41,539 bases of DNA from Prochlorococcus sp. AG-355-P16. Lineage in GTDB: Bacteria; Cyanobacteriota; Cyanobacteriia; PCC-6307; Cyanobiaceae. The position numbers and the translations under genes are program-made. Below are positions 1-8,986 of the stretch, in pieces; position 1 is the stretch's first letter; every line of letters begins with the position of its first letter. The notes under the pieces were generated by a model that was given only the letters and a program-made list of their open reading frames with translations, was not told the DNA's origin and did no database searches. The stretch covers positions 1-41,539 of the forward strand of contig QCEQ01000012.1 of assembly GCA_003278525.1 (NCBI GenBank), read 5' to 3'.

Positions 1-505
1 ATTGGCTAGTTTGATCAAGTAACGCTGTAGGCTCATCTAAAAGAATAAAATTTCTATTACTAATCAGAGCGCTTGCAATAGTTAATCGTTGTTTTTGTCC
101 GCCACTCAAAGTATGAACTGGCCTTTTTTCAAAACCAGTCATTCCTACCTGATCAAGCACATATTCAATTTTTTGATTAATTTCATTTTGACTTATATTC
201 TGATTAATATTAATAAGAAGTTCACTCCTACAATTTGGCATCAATATTTGATGATCAGGGTTTTGAAACACCATGCCAATATTTGCATTAGCGTGGATAA
301 AACCATTTTTGGGTTTGATTATTCCATTAATTAATTTTAAAAGAGTACTTTTTCCGCTCCCGTTTTTACCTACGACCATCCAAAATCCATGTTTTTTTAT
401 TGAGAAGTTACATTTAAAAATTAAATTTTCTTTTTCTCCAGGATATGAAAAAGAAACATCTTTGAACTTAATATAAGGTATTTCATTTTCAAGAGAATCT
501 CGCAT
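1..505 (-). CDS. ABC transporter ATP-binding protein (3' part cut by window edge)
   Basis: The minus strand reads open from an ATG at 505 to the window edge, so the C-terminal part is missing. The translation starts MRDSLENEIPYIKF and has a Walker A (GKNGSGKST), a Q-loop (VFQNPDHQ), the ABC signature (LSGGQKQRL) and Walker B (FILLDEPT). The VFQNPDHQ plus LSGGQKQR combination is typical of CbiO/EcfA-type ATPases of energy-coupling-factor importers, but substrate cannot be told from the ATPase and no membrane partner lies in the window. The start lies 4 bp after the stop of the small upstream gene, so the two are probably co-transcribed. Confidence 0.88.
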   Translation of the reverse strand, partial: MRDSLENEIPYIKFKDVSFSYPGEKENLIFKCNFSIKKHGFWMVVGKNGSGKSTLLKLINGIIKPKNGFIHANANIGMVFQNPDHQILMPNCRSELLININQNISQNEINQKIEYVLDQVGMTGFEKRPVHTLSGGQKQRLTIASALISNRNFILLDEPTALLDQTSQ

Positions 506-509
506 TAAT

Positions 510-782
510 TCAATCAATGTTGAGAGAAAATCCTGGTCGTTTAGCTCCTCCTGCTACTGAAGATTTTTCATATATCTGAACAGAAATGATTTCTTTAGCT
601 CTTACAGCAATTAATTTATCTTGGACTTTGTCGCACCTTAATTCTATCAAGTTTGAGGATTCTAAAGTTTCACTCATAGAACTTTTTATTTGATCATAAA
701 TTCCTTTAACATCATCAAATTCTTTCTTCTGAATTGATAGTGGAAAAGGTGAATATCTCATACTTAATTCCAGCGAATACAT
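510..782 (-). CDS. Small conserved cyanobacterial protein, function unknown
   Basis: A 90-residue soluble protein with no membrane segment or cysteine pair motif. The C-terminal half is the most family-like part (AVRAKEIISVQIYEKSS followed by GGAKRPGFS). A second Met at residue 8 (position 761) starts MRYSPFPLSIQ and may be the true start, giving 83 residues. It is followed 4 bp later by the ABC ATPase, which suggests an operon but does not establish a transport role. I do not recognise a function. Confidence 0.75.
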   Translation of the reverse strand: MYSLELSMRYSPFPLSIQKKEFDDVKGIYDQIKSSMSETLESSNLIELRCDKVQDKLIAVRAKEIISVQIYEKSSVAGGAKRPGFSLNID

Positions 783-935
783 AATCTTTATAAAAAACTT
801 CCTCTTAATAATAATAAATATTTTTTCACAGGAAGTTATTTAAATTAAATTCTTTTGAGAAAATTATTTAAAAGATCTTTAAATACAATTATTATGAATA
901 TAGAAGATTTTATTTTGCATTTTAAAAATCATTTC

Positions 936-1904
936 ATGGAAATAGCAAATGATATAACTTCTCTAGTTGGAAATACTCCGTTAGTTAAATTAAATCGAAT
1001 CAGAAAGTATTTTGATTGTTATCCAGAAATAATAGCCAAACTAGAAAGTTTCAATCCATCAGCTTCAGTTAAGGATCGGATAGCTTTTTCAATGTTATGT
1101 AAAGCTGAAGAAGAAGGAATGATAACACCAGATAAAACAACGTTAATTGAAGCAACTAGTGGAAATACTGGCATCGCATTAGCCATGGTTGCTGCAGCAA
1201 AAGGTTATAAATTGATATTAACTATGCCCGATACGATGAGTATTGAGAGAAGGGCAATGCTGAGAGCTTATGGAGCAGAATTACAGCTAACACCGGGGAA
1301 AGACGGAATGAAAGGAGCTTTAGATTTGGCTAATGAGTTGTCCTCAACCATCGCAAATAGCTATCAATTTAATCAGTTTGAAAACTTTGCTAATCCAGAT
1401 ATTCATGAAAGAACAACGGGTCAAGAAATATGGTCCCAATGCAATAACAATTTAGATGGACTAGTTACAGGAGTAGGCACAGGAGGAACAATTACTGGTT
1501 GTGGACGTTTTTTGAAAAAAGTTAATCCAAATTGTAAAATTTATGCCGTAGAGCCCAAAAAAAGTGCTGTGATTTCCGGAGAAAAAGCAGGATCTCATTC
1601 GATTCAAGGAATTGGAGCGGGTTTCGTACCGAAAGTACTTAATACTAAATTAATTGATGAAATTATAAAAATAGATGACGATGAAGCTTTTTATTATGGG
1701 CGTTTATTAGCTAGATTGGAGGGCCTTTTATCTGGCATCAGCAGCGGTGCAGCTTTAGCAGCAACTATAAAAATCGGTAAAAGGAAAGAACTAATGAATA
1801 AAAGATTGATAGTTATTCTTCCAAGTTTTGGAGAAAGATATTTATCAACAGCAATGTTTGAATCTAATACTTCAATTCAAGCCAGAAAAGATGGTTTTCT
1901 TTAA
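936..1904 (+). CDS. cysK: Cysteine synthase A (O-acetylserine sulfhydrylase)
   Basis: PLP enzyme that makes L-cysteine from O-acetylserine and sulfide, the last step of sulfur assimilation. From the Met at 936 the protein is 322 residues, the usual CysK length, and begins MEIANDITSLVGNTPLVKLN. The PLP lysine lies in SASVKDRIA (K46), the substrate loop is EATSGNTG, and the phosphate-binding glycine loop is GVGTGGTITG. The open frame extends upstream to a TTG at 855, but those 27 extra residues are low-complexity and match nothing expected in CysK, so I reject that start. The PAPS reductase cysH lies far away at 38.1 kb. A J-domain gene follows 16 bp downstream. Confidence 0.95.
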   Translation: MEIANDITSLVGNTPLVKLNRIRKYFDCYPEIIAKLESFNPSASVKDRIAFSMLCKAEEEGMITPDKTTLIEATSGNTGIALAMVAAAKGYKLILTMPDTMSIERRAMLRAYGAELQLTPGKDGMKGALDLANELSSTIANSYQFNQFENFANPDIHERTTGQEIWSQCNNNLDGLVTGVGTGGTITGCGRFLKKVNPNCKIYAVEPKKSAVISGEKAGSHSIQGIGAGFVPKVLNTKLIDEIIKIDDDEAFYYGRLLARLEGLLSGISSGAALAATIKIGKRKELMNKRLIVILPSFGERYLSTAMFESNTSIQARKDGFL

Positions 1905-1920
1905 TGCATAATTTATAAAA

Positions 1921-2598
1921 ATGGAAAAAAATTTATATGAAGAATTAGGTCTCAAACAAAATGCAACCAGAAGTGAAATTAAATCTTCATATCGCTCTTT
2001 AGTTAAGCAACATCATCCAGATGCAGGCGGTAAGAAAGAACGATTTCTTGCAATACAAAATGCCTGGGAAACTCTAAATGACCCTATCAAAAAGAGACAA
2101 TACGATAGCAGTTTTTCCTTTTCCAGCTCATCATTTGATTCATTAAATGAAAATTGGGAAGAGAAATTTAATTCAAAAAAACATAATTCTTCAATAAAGG
2201 ACAAAGAAGTTGAAACATGGATTAAAGAAATTTATAGTCCTATAAATAGATTAATTAGTCAAATCATTAAACCTTTGACTAACGAAATAAAAGAACTATC
2301 TGCGGATCCATATGATGATGAACTAATGGAAAATTTTTGCAGTTATATTATTCTTTCACAAAAGAAAATAGAAAAAGTTGAAAAAATTTATAACAAAAAA
2401 ATAGTTCCAAAGTCTATTTCAGCTTTAGGCCTCGATCTTTATCATTGTTTTTCACAAGTTAAAGATGCGCTATCAGAATTTGATAGGTATACACAAGGAT
2501 ACGTAGATAATTACTTATTTGATGGCAAAGAAATGATCAAAGAAGCAAAAAGAATACAATCAAAGATGTCTATAGAGAAAAAAAATAAAAACTTTTAG
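1921..2598 (+). CDS. J-domain (DnaJ-like) protein
   Basis: 225 residues with an N-terminal J domain (about residues 4-64) carrying the HPD motif at residues 32-34, the part that stimulates Hsp70 ATPase. There is no Gly/Phe-rich region, zinc finger or DnaJ C-terminal domain, so this is a type III J protein, not housekeeping DnaJ. The rest is a Ser-rich linker (about 58-75) and a charged, probably helical C-terminal region. It lies directly downstream of cysK. Its client is unknown. Confidence 0.85.
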   Translation: MEKNLYEELGLKQNATRSEIKSSYRSLVKQHHPDAGGKKERFLAIQNAWETLNDPIKKRQYDSSFSFSSSSFDSLNENWEEKFNSKKHNSSIKDKEVETWIKEIYSPINRLISQIIKPLTNEIKELSADPYDDELMENFCSYIILSQKKIEKVEKIYNKKIVPKSISALGLDLYHCFSQVKDALSEFDRYTQGYVDNYLFDGKEMIKEAKRIQSKMSIEKKNKNF

Positions 2599-2609
2599 AT
2601 ATAAAAATT

Positions 2610-2846
2610 TTATTGAGTATATTCTTTAAGTTGATCTAATTTCAACCAAACATCTGGAACAGGTCTGCGCCATCTAACCTGAGCATATTCGTCTTTAACT
2701 GAAAGAATCTCTCCAGGACCATCAAAGACATAATTAGGTAGATCATCATCACTGGCTAGCGCCTCGATACTATTTATATAATTTTCTCTATCAACAAAAA
2801 CTAAGCTTCCTTTCTTGAGAGGTTTCTGTGGAATAGAATCTGTCAT
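2610..2846 (-). CDS. ndhO: NAD(P)H-quinone oxidoreductase subunit O
   Basis: 78 residues, matching the small stromal/cytoplasmic NdhO subunit specific to the cyanobacterial and chloroplast NDH-1 complex, which works in cyclic electron flow and CO2 uptake. The family features are KKGSLVFVDRE near the N-terminus, then SIEALASD, the GEILSVKDEYAQVRW strand block, and a C-terminal WLKLDQLKEY. It is convergent with the J-domain gene, with 11 bp between stop codons. Confidence 0.9.
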   Translation of the reverse strand: MTDSIPQKPLKKGSLVFVDRENYINSIEALASDDDLPNYVFDGPGEILSVKDEYAQVRWRRPVPDVWLKLDQLKEYTQ

Positions 2847-2982
2847 AATAAATTCAACAAAGTTATTTGAGATTTATTATACAAAAACTTGTTTGAAAAC
2901 TATTGAAAAAAATTTATACCGGAATAATAATTACAAACGTCTAAAAAATTTAATAGCCTTAAATGATAAACATCTTTAAGAT

Positions 2983-3909
2983 ATGCGTCTCTTACTACTT
3001 GGCTGCACTGGATTTGTTGGTAAAGAATTAGTACCAACACTACTTAATGAAAATCACGAAATATACATTGTAAGTAGAAAACCCATTAGTAAATTAAAGC
3101 TTGATTTAGATTTCAATGAGTTTAAATTTTTTCAAATAGATTTATCAAAAGAAAAAAACTGGAATAACAAAAATCTTCTAAATATCTTAAGAGAGACAGA
3201 TGGAATTATTAACTTAATGGGAGAACCCATAGCAGAAAAAAAATGGACTTCTCAACAAAAACAGGAGATTGAGAATAGTCGTATTAACACCACGAAATTT
3301 ATGATGAAAACCCTTAAAAATTTAAAAATAAACCCGAAAGTAATTATAAATGGATCAGCTATAGGTTATTACGGTACAAGTTTGTCTAGTGAATTCACTG
3401 AAAATAGTCCTGGAGGAAAAGACTTTTTATCTAATCTTTGCAAAAAATGGGAAGCGGTCGCCGCTGAAAAACCATTTTTCTCAAGGTTAGTTATTTTTAG
3501 AATTGGAATAGTTCTAGAGAAAGACGGAGGAGCATTAGGAAAAATGCTCCCTATCTTTAAAGTTGGATTAGGTGGACCAATTGGAGATGGTAAGCAATGG
3601 ATGAGTTGGATTCATAGAACTGATTTATGTGCATTAATTATTCAAGCATTAGTTGATAAAAAGTATTCGGGAGTATTTAATGCTGTTGCACCAAATCCAG
3701 TATTAATGAGAGAATTTTCTCAGACTTTAGGCAAATGTCTGAATAGGCCTAATTTACTTCCAGTACCTGGAGCGGTTTTAAAAATATTGTTAGGAGATGG
3801 AGCAAAAGTTGTATTAGAAGGACAAAAAGTAATTAGCAGTAAAATCAAAAATTATAATTTTAAATATCCTCTTCTTGAGAAAGCAATTTCCTCTTCCACC
3901 AAGAATTAA
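2983..3909 (+). CDS. TIGR01777-family NAD(P)-binding SDR/epimerase-like protein
   Basis: 308 residues with an N-terminal Rossmann motif (GCTGFVGKELV) and the family signature NLMGEPIAEKKWTSQQK. A YYG segment (IGYYGTS) sits where SDRs carry the catalytic Tyr, and the C-terminal DUF1731-like part contains NAVAPNPVLMREF. Cyanobacterial members are often named SulA, a cell-division inhibitor, but they are unrelated to the E. coli SOS protein SulA and the reaction is unknown. The last 50 bp overlap the 3' end of the convergent gene at 3860-4129. Confidence 0.85.
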   Translation: MRLLLLGCTGFVGKELVPTLLNENHEIYIVSRKPISKLKLDLDFNEFKFFQIDLSKEKNWNNKNLLNILRETDGIINLMGEPIAEKKWTSQQKQEIENSRINTTKFMMKTLKNLKINPKVIINGSAIGYYGTSLSSEFTENSPGGKDFLSNLCKKWEAVAAEKPFFSRLVIFRIGIVLEKDGGALGKMLPIFKVGLGGPIGDGKQWMSWIHRTDLCALIIQALVDKKYSGVFNAVAPNPVLMREFSQTLGKCLNRPNLLPVPGAVLKILLGDGAKVVLEGQKVISSKIKNYNFKYPLLEKAISSSTKN

Positions 3910-4129
3910 TACCGTTTGCTAAAGCACCAACAATAAGAATTGTTATCAATGGAACTACAAGAGGATTCCAAACTATCTGAACAAAGTTAATAAAAATAAA
4001 TATCCCATTAAATTGCATGATGATTGCAAAAATAAAAAATATTGCAAAAAAAATAACTGTAAATAAATTTATTAATAACAAATTATCGATAATTTGTTTT
4101 AACTTATTTTGATTATTCTCCTTAGTCAT
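3860..4129 (-). CDS. Small membrane protein, function unknown
   Basis: 89 residues with two hydrophobic segments (about 17-43 and 46-70), a charged N-terminus (MTKENNQNKLKQ) and a C-terminal WWKRKLLSQEED tail, so a two-helix membrane protein. Its start codon lies 8 bp inside the end of the LpxB-like gene, which indicates translational coupling. The 3' end overlaps the convergent SDR gene by 50 bp. I do not recognise a named family. Confidence 0.72.
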   Translation of the reverse strand: MTKENNQNKLKQIIDNLLLINLFTVIFFAIFFIFAIIMQFNGIFIFINFVQIVWNPLVVPLITILIVGALANGINSWWKRKLLSQEEDI

Positions 4130-5324
4130 TTTTTATAACAATATTCATATCATCAACCATTTTAAGACAAGCTTTGTTTTCACCCAGTCTTTTTTTAGCA
4201 TTTTCATTACATGAAATCATAAACTTCTTATTTAGCTGTATAAGGTATATTATTTTTATGATCAATTTAATTGTCTGATTGATTTGATCATTTTTGTCTT
4301 TATAGTTACTGACACAAAAAACATATTTTCCAAGCAAACGTCTTTGCGCTTCTGCAAAAGTTTTTGTAAATTGTGGACCTTTACCTTCAATCTGAATAAC
4401 CGGTTTTCCTAATCCAATCGCCTGCTCTGCTGCTGTTCCTGCCAGGCTAATACAGCATCTACTTTTCAATAATATTTTGTCAAAATTATTCCAATGTATA
4501 TTCACTTCTAGAAATTTATATTGGAATTTTAAGAGATTATTATATTTTGTATTTTCAATTTTTAACCATCCTCTTTTTTGAAATATCTCCTTAATTTTTA
4601 ATGAAGATAGAGCATTAACTATTGCAAAATTAAACTGAATTTTTTGAAAATATCTTAAATCTGACAATGCCTCTAATACCTCTAAAATCAAAACAAAATT
4701 ATCTAAAATCTCAGGGAATCTACTTCCTGGAAATAATCCAATACTAAATTCATCTTTATTTAATTCTTTGTTTCTAGGAAAAAACTTATCCATAAATGGG
4801 TTGCCTAAAAAAGACACTTTCTTTTTTAATTGCAATGTTAAATCATTAGCTGTAAGGGAATCTCTTGTATATATTTTTTTTGCTTTTTGTGAGAGCAAGA
4901 AAAATTTAGAAGGCCATGGTAATTTCAACTTCCCTTCATAATGGCTGGAATAAGCAACTAAATATGTAAAAAAATCTTTCTTACAAACCCATGCAAAAAA
5001 AACTGGCACAATATCTCCAACTACAAAAAAATAATCATATTTTTTTCTTATTTTAAATGTTAAATATAATCTTTTTAAAAGATAAAATATTTCTCCTCCT
5101 AATATCTCAGTAAGTCTACCTTTAAAAGAATTATAACCAATTCCTCCAGTTCTAAATTCCTTAGTTTTACCGATAATCTTAATTTTTTCTTTTTCGTAAT
5201 GGTTTCCCACACCAACAATTGGCAAAGCATGCACAGAATAACCACTTTTTACGAATTGTTTAGCTATTAGACTGCCAGATAGATCTTCTCCATGCCCATT
5301 ACTTAAAATTAAAATCTTAAACAA
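4122..5324 (-). CDS. Lipid-A-disaccharide synthase-related glycosyltransferase (TIGR03492-like)
   Basis: 400 residues. The N-terminus (ILILSNGHGEDLSGSLIAKQF) and the nucleotide-sugar region (LAGTAAEQAIGLGKPVIQIEGKGPQFT) match the cyanobacterial family annotated as lipid-A-disaccharide synthase-related, a GT-B relative of LpxB. The middle contains LGNPFMDKFFP and GLFPGSR, both LpxB-like. It probably transfers a sugar to a lipid or envelope acceptor at the cytoplasmic membrane, but the substrate is not shown by the sequence. It sits 1 bp after the TPR gene and overlaps the next membrane protein gene by 8 bp. Confidence 0.8.
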   Translation of the reverse strand: MFKILILSNGHGEDLSGSLIAKQFVKSGYSVHALPIVGVGNHYEKEKIKIIGKTKEFRTGGIGYNSFKGRLTEILGGEIFYLLKRLYLTFKIRKKYDYFFVVGDIVPVFFAWVCKKDFFTYLVAYSSHYEGKLKLPWPSKFFLLSQKAKKIYTRDSLTANDLTLQLKKKVSFLGNPFMDKFFPRNKELNKDEFSIGLFPGSRFPEILDNFVLILEVLEALSDLRYFQKIQFNFAIVNALSSLKIKEIFQKRGWLKIENTKYNNLLKFQYKFLEVNIHWNNFDKILLKSRCCISLAGTAAEQAIGLGKPVIQIEGKGPQFTKTFAEAQRRLLGKYVFCVSNYKDKNDQINQTIKLIIKIIYLIQLNKKFMISCNENAKKRLGENKACLKMVDDMNIVIKND

Positions 5325-5325
5325 T

Positions 5326-5754
5326 TTAAAATTCCAACCATTTTTTTACTTTGGTTAACTCAGGCCAATCTGGATATCTATTTAAACCGTCTTCAACAGA
5401 TTCTTTCAACTCACTTTTCACATCAGGCATCATCATAGACATTTTTTTTATTAACTCAATATGATCCCTAACACCTTTATTATTGGTAGCCAAAAGAGCT
5501 AAAGACAAATTCATTCTTGCTTGTGGATCTTGCTGATTTAATCGAACAGCTTGTCTGGCAGCTGACAAAGCTTCTTCATTATTTTTCAAAAGTAATTGAA
5601 GCCATGATAAACAAGTCCAAGCAGCAAAATGATTTGGAATTTGCTGTATAATTTTTTGAAAATCTTGAACGATTGGAATTAAATCTTGCCCTGCTTTATA
5701 TCTTGATAAAGCTGCATTAAAATCCTCTTCGATGGGATTAATTTCGTTATTCAT
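5326..5754 (-). CDS. TPR-repeat protein
   Basis: 142 residues, mostly helical. A clear tetratricopeptide unit lies around residues 40-75 (HFAAWTCLSWLQLLLKNNEE followed by ALSAARQAVRLNQQDPQARMNLSLALLA). The C-terminus ends RYPDWPELTKVKKWLEF. It is a scaffold-type protein and the partner is unknown. It lies 6 bp downstream of the A-type Fe-S protein gene and 1 bp before the LpxB-like gene, so it belongs to the same run. Confidence 0.82.
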   Translation of the reverse strand: MNNEINPIEEDFNAALSRYKAGQDLIPIVQDFQKIIQQIPNHFAAWTCLSWLQLLLKNNEEALSAARQAVRLNQQDPQARMNLSLALLATNNKGVRDHIELIKKMSMMMPDVKSELKESVEDGLNRYPDWPELTKVKKWLEF

Positions 5755-5760
5755 TATTTA

Positions 5761-6153
5761 TTAAACTGCAAAAGAGCTTCCACAACCGCAAGTTTGAGAT
5801 GCATTAGGATTTACAAAATTAAAGCCACCTCCGATTAATTCTTTACTAAAATCTAACTGCATTCCATAAATATATAAAAGACTTTTAGGATCACAAACAA
5901 CTTGAAAGCTTTGATCAGCTTTTAATGAATAATCATAAACTTTATCATCGGGATTTATTTCATCAGTTCCTATAAAATCCATCGTATAACTCATCCCACT
6001 ACAACCGCCAGATCTTACTCCTACCCTTAGTGCTTTTTTATCACTTTGACTTTTCAATAAATTTGAAATTTGTTCTATAGCATCATTCGTTATTAAGATA
6101 CCTTTGCCATCATCAGAATTTTTAATTTCCTGTTTAACTTCTACATTTTCCAT
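5761..6153 (-). CDS. A-type iron-sulfur cluster assembly protein (IscA/SufA/ErpA family)
   Basis: 130 residues from the Met at 6153. The open frame reaches upstream to 6213, but the first 20 residues there are hydrophobic and unlike the family. The three conserved cysteines are present: one in [11 protein letters not shown] and two in the C-terminal QTCGCGSSF. These ligate an Fe-S cluster or iron for delivery to apoproteins. Neighbouring suf genes are absent, so the exact paralogue (SufA, IscA or ErpA type) is not determined. Confidence 0.92.
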   Translation of the reverse strand: MENVEVKQEIKNSDDGKGILITNDAIEQISNLLKSQSDKKALRVGVRSGGCSGMSYTMDFIGTDEINPDDKVYDYSLKADQSFQVVCDPKSLLYIYGMQLDFSKELIGGGFNFVNPNASQTCGCGSSFAV

Positions 6154-6252
6154 AAACAAGGGATTTCTACTATTTATAATATAAAAACTTAATCGATAGG
6201 ATGCATAGAACAAACGTTATCCAAACTTGATTTGTTATAATTCTAAGAAAAA

Positions 6253-7707
6253 GTGAAAATTGCAATAGTTGGTTCTGGTTTAGCTGGTCTTACAGCAGCA
6301 GTCAATTTAGTTGATGAAGGCCACGAAGTAGAAATTTACGAGAGCAGGTCATTTTGGGGAGGTAAAGTAGGAAGCTGGGAAGATAAGGATGGCAACCACA
6401 TAGAAATGGGTTTACATGTGTTTTTTTACAATTATGCAAATCTTTTTAAATTAATGAAAAAAGTGGGAGCTCTAGATAATTTACTCCCGAAAGATCATAC
6501 TCATCTATTTATCAATTATGGTGGTAATTTAAAATCTTTAGACTTCAGATTCCCTTTAGGTGCTCCATTTAATGGACTAAAAGCTTTTTTTACCACCGAA
6601 CAACTTACTTGGGTAGATAAGTTCAGAAATGCCCTAGCTTTAGGGACAAGTCCAATCGTTAGAGGATTGATAGACTATGAAGGTGCAATGAAAATTATTA
6701 GAGATCTAGATAGAATTAGTTTTAAAGAATGGTTTTTAAACCATGGTGGAAGTGAAAAAAGTTTAGAAAGAATGTGGGATCCTATCGCATATGCATTAGG
6801 TTTTATTAATTGCAAAGATATTTCAGCAAGATGCATGTTAACTATATTCATGATGTTTGCTTCAAAAACAAAAGCCTCAAAACTTAATCTTTTAAAAGGT
6901 TCCCCACATAAGTGGTTAACGCAACCTATCGTCGACTACATCACAAACAAAGGAGCAAAAATATATCTTAACCATAAGGTAGAAGAAATCATTTATGAAA
7001 AGGAATCTTCCTCTTATTCAGTAAATCAATTAAAAATATCTTCTCCTGAAGGACTTAAGGCAGTGTTTGCAGATAAATTTTTAGCTGCCTGTGATGTCCC
7101 TGGAATAAAAAAAATAATTCCAAAAGAATGGTATCAATTTAAAGAATTTGAAGGTTTAAAAAAACTTAGAGCTGTAGCTGTTGCCACAATCCAATTAAGA
7201 TATGACGGTTGGGTTACTGAATTACAAAAAGATAATACTGGAAACGAGCCAATTGGACTAGATAACCTTCTTTATTCTGCTGATGCTTCTTTCAGTTGTT
7301 TTGCTGATTTAGCACTAGCAAGTCCAGCAGACTATAGAAAAAAAGATATGGGATCCCTTCTCCAATGTGTTTTAACTCCTGGCGATAGATGGATGGGAAG
7401 ATCCACAGAAAGAATTACAAAAGAAATTGATAAAGAGGTTCGCCGTCTATTCCCATCCTCAAAAAACCTTAAATTGCTTTGGAGTAACGTGGTACAAATT
7501 CCACAATCACTCTATAGAGAAGCTCCCGGTATGGAACCTTTCAGACCCGATCAAAAAACATCAATATCTAATTTCTTCATGGCTGGTAGTTATACAAAAC
7601 AAGATTACATAGACTCTATGGAGGGAGCTACAATGAGTGGTCATTTAGCTGCCGCTGCAATTTTAGAGAAGAAAGCCGAATTAGCAAAAAATCTTGCAGT
7701 AAGTTAA
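6253..7707 (+). CDS. crtQ: 9,9'-di-cis-zeta-carotene desaturase
   Basis: 484-residue FAD enzyme that converts zeta-carotene to lycopene in plant-type carotenoid synthesis on the thylakoid membrane. The FAD motif is at the very start ([17 protein letters not shown]), followed by the [13 protein letters not shown] and [13 protein letters not shown] signatures of plant/cyanobacterial ZDS. The C-terminal FAD contact is [19 protein letters not shown]. The start is GTG at 6253. A START-like protein gene begins 3 bp after its stop. This is CrtQ/ZDS rather than phytoene desaturase CrtP, judging by the GLHVFF and [13 protein letters not shown] motifs. Confidence 0.93.
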   Translation: MKIAIVGSGLAGLTAAVNLVDEGHEVEIYESRSFWGGKVGSWEDKDGNHIEMGLHVFFYNYANLFKLMKKVGALDNLLPKDHTHLFINYGGNLKSLDFRFPLGAPFNGLKAFFTTEQLTWVDKFRNALALGTSPIVRGLIDYEGAMKIIRDLDRISFKEWFLNHGGSEKSLERMWDPIAYALGFINCKDISARCMLTIFMMFASKTKASKLNLLKGSPHKWLTQPIVDYITNKGAKIYLNHKVEEIIYEKESSSYSVNQLKISSPEGLKAVFADKFLAACDVPGIKKIIPKEWYQFKEFEGLKKLRAVAVATIQLRYDGWVTELQKDNTGNEPIGLDNLLYSADASFSCFADLALASPADYRKKDMGSLLQCVLTPGDRWMGRSTERITKEIDKEVRRLFPSSKNLKLLWSNVVQIPQSLYREAPGMEPFRPDQKTSISNFFMAGSYTKQDYIDSMEGATMSGHLAAAAILEKKAELAKNLAVS

Positions 7708-7710
7708 TTA

Positions 7711-8181
7711 ATGGGTACTTGGCTAAAACATGACGTAATAACAGTCGTTAATGCGCCTCTTGAAAATGTATGGGACACATGGAGCGATTTAGACTCAATG
7801 TCACTTTGGATGAGCTGGATTGAATCTGTAAAAACAGTTGACGAAGAAACTAACACGTTACCAGATTTAACAGAATGGACTTTAGCTGTAAATGGCTTTA
7901 GGTTTAAATGGAAAGCTCAAATTACAGAAAGGGTTGAAAAAAGCAAACTTAAATGGAAATCAATAGGAGGTTTACCAACTGAGGGATCAGTAGTTTTCGA
8001 AAGTAAAACTGATCAAATCACAACGGTAAATTTAGCAATAACTTATGAACTACCAAAAATGATTGCTCGGTTTATGGAAGAAAATATTTTAGGCAAAATG
8101 GTTACAAACGAATTACAGACCAATATTGATAGGTTCAAAGATTTAGTTGAAAAGAACTATTCAAAAAATTTTTCTAATTAA
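7711..8181 (+). CDS. SRPBCC (START/Bet v1-like) family protein
   Basis: 156 residues with the polyketide-cyclase/START pattern: an N-terminal strand VITVVNAPLENVWDTWSD, a central sheet (LKWKSIGGLPTEGSVVFE) and a long C-terminal helix ending in ELQTNIDRFKDLVEKN. The fold usually binds a hydrophobic ligand. It starts 3 bp after crtQ, so it is almost certainly co-translated with zeta-carotene desaturase. A role in carotenoid binding or pigment assembly is inference from position. It overlaps convergent hemD by 8 bp. Confidence 0.85.
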   Translation: MGTWLKHDVITVVNAPLENVWDTWSDLDSMSLWMSWIESVKTVDEETNTLPDLTEWTLAVNGFRFKWKAQITERVEKSKLKWKSIGGLPTEGSVVFESKTDQITTVNLAITYELPKMIARFMEENILGKMVTNELQTNIDRFKDLVEKNYSKNFSN

Positions 8182-8986
8182 AAATATTAATTGCTACATC
8201 TAGTAGTCCTTCAAAAGTATATTTTTGTGCCTGACTATCAACTCTTCCAAAAATCTTGTTACATATTTTTGTTGTCTGAGGTCCAATAGTCAACAACTTA
8301 ATTTGATCAAAATATTCTAACCATTGTTTACCAAGTTTCTTTTCTAGTAAAAAAGCAGTATTTACTACGGTTTTACCGCTTGAGAAAATAATTGCATCGA
8401 CTTTTCGATTAGAAATAATATCAATTGTTTCTTCCGGAATTGAGTCAGGACATCTAGTTTCATATGCAGCAACCTCAAATACACGAGAACCAGCCTTTCT
8501 AAATTGATCTGCAATTAAATCCCTACCACCTGTTTGAACTCTTGGGACAAAAACTCGAAGTCCATAACCAGATACTGGAAAATTATCAATTAAACTTTCA
8601 GCAATAAATTCTGGAGGTATGAAATCAGCCTTAATCCCAAAATCATCAAGAGTTTTTGAGGTTTTTTCTCCGACTACGGCGATTTTTGTTGTTTTAGAAC
8701 ATTCTTTTAATGAACTATTAAAAAATCTAAGTCTTTTATCAACAAATTTAATCCCATTACTACTGGAAAAAATAATCCAATGAAAATCATTTATTTGATT
8801 TAATGCTTCATCAAGAGGATTCAAATTATCAGGATCAGCAATACTTATTGCAGGTAAATCAAAGACATTAGCGCCCTTGCTTATGAATATCTTTTTTATA
8901 TCCAATATCCCTTCTTTTGATCGAGTAATAATTATATTTTTTTGATCAAGGGGTAGGTCAACTTTTGGCATCTTTGTCCTCAACAT
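8174..8986 (-). CDS. hemD: Uroporphyrinogen-III synthase
   Basis: About 265-270 residues with the HemD two-lobe pattern: NIIITRSKEG at the N-terminus, WIIFSSSNGIKFV (first lobe), IAVVGEKTSKTL, RVFEVAAYETR (hinge), DAIIFSSGKTVVNT and LLTIGPQTTKIC (second lobe). It closes hydroxymethylbilane to uroporphyrinogen III for haem, chlorophyll and sirohaem. The Met at residue 6 (8971) is an equally good start. Either start overlaps the end of rbfA (29 or 14 bp), showing tight coupling. The family is divergent, and the context and motifs agree. Confidence 0.88.
   Translation of the reverse strand: MLRTKMPKVDLPLDQKNIIITRSKEGILDIKKIFISKGANVFDLPAISIADPDNLNPLDEALNQINDFHWIIFSSSNGIKFVDKRLRFFNSSLKECSKTTKIAVVGEKTSKTLDDFGIKADFIPPEFIAESLIDNFPVSGYGLRVFVPRVQTGGRDLIADQFRKAGSRVFEVAAYETRCPDSIPEETIDIISNRKVDAIIFSSGKTVVNTAFLLEKKLGKQWLEYFDQIKLLTIGPQTTKICNKIFGRVDSQAQKYTFEGLLDVAINIFN

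Noticed and set aside
855..935. Longer N-terminus for CysK from TTG at 855
   Set aside because: The 27 added residues are basic/aromatic and unlike CysK, whose conserved start begins at the Met at 936.
2983..3909. SOS cell-division inhibitor SulA
   Set aside because: The protein is a Rossmann-fold TIGR01777 family member. The SulA name in cyanobacteria is inherited and the sequence shares nothing with E. coli SulA.
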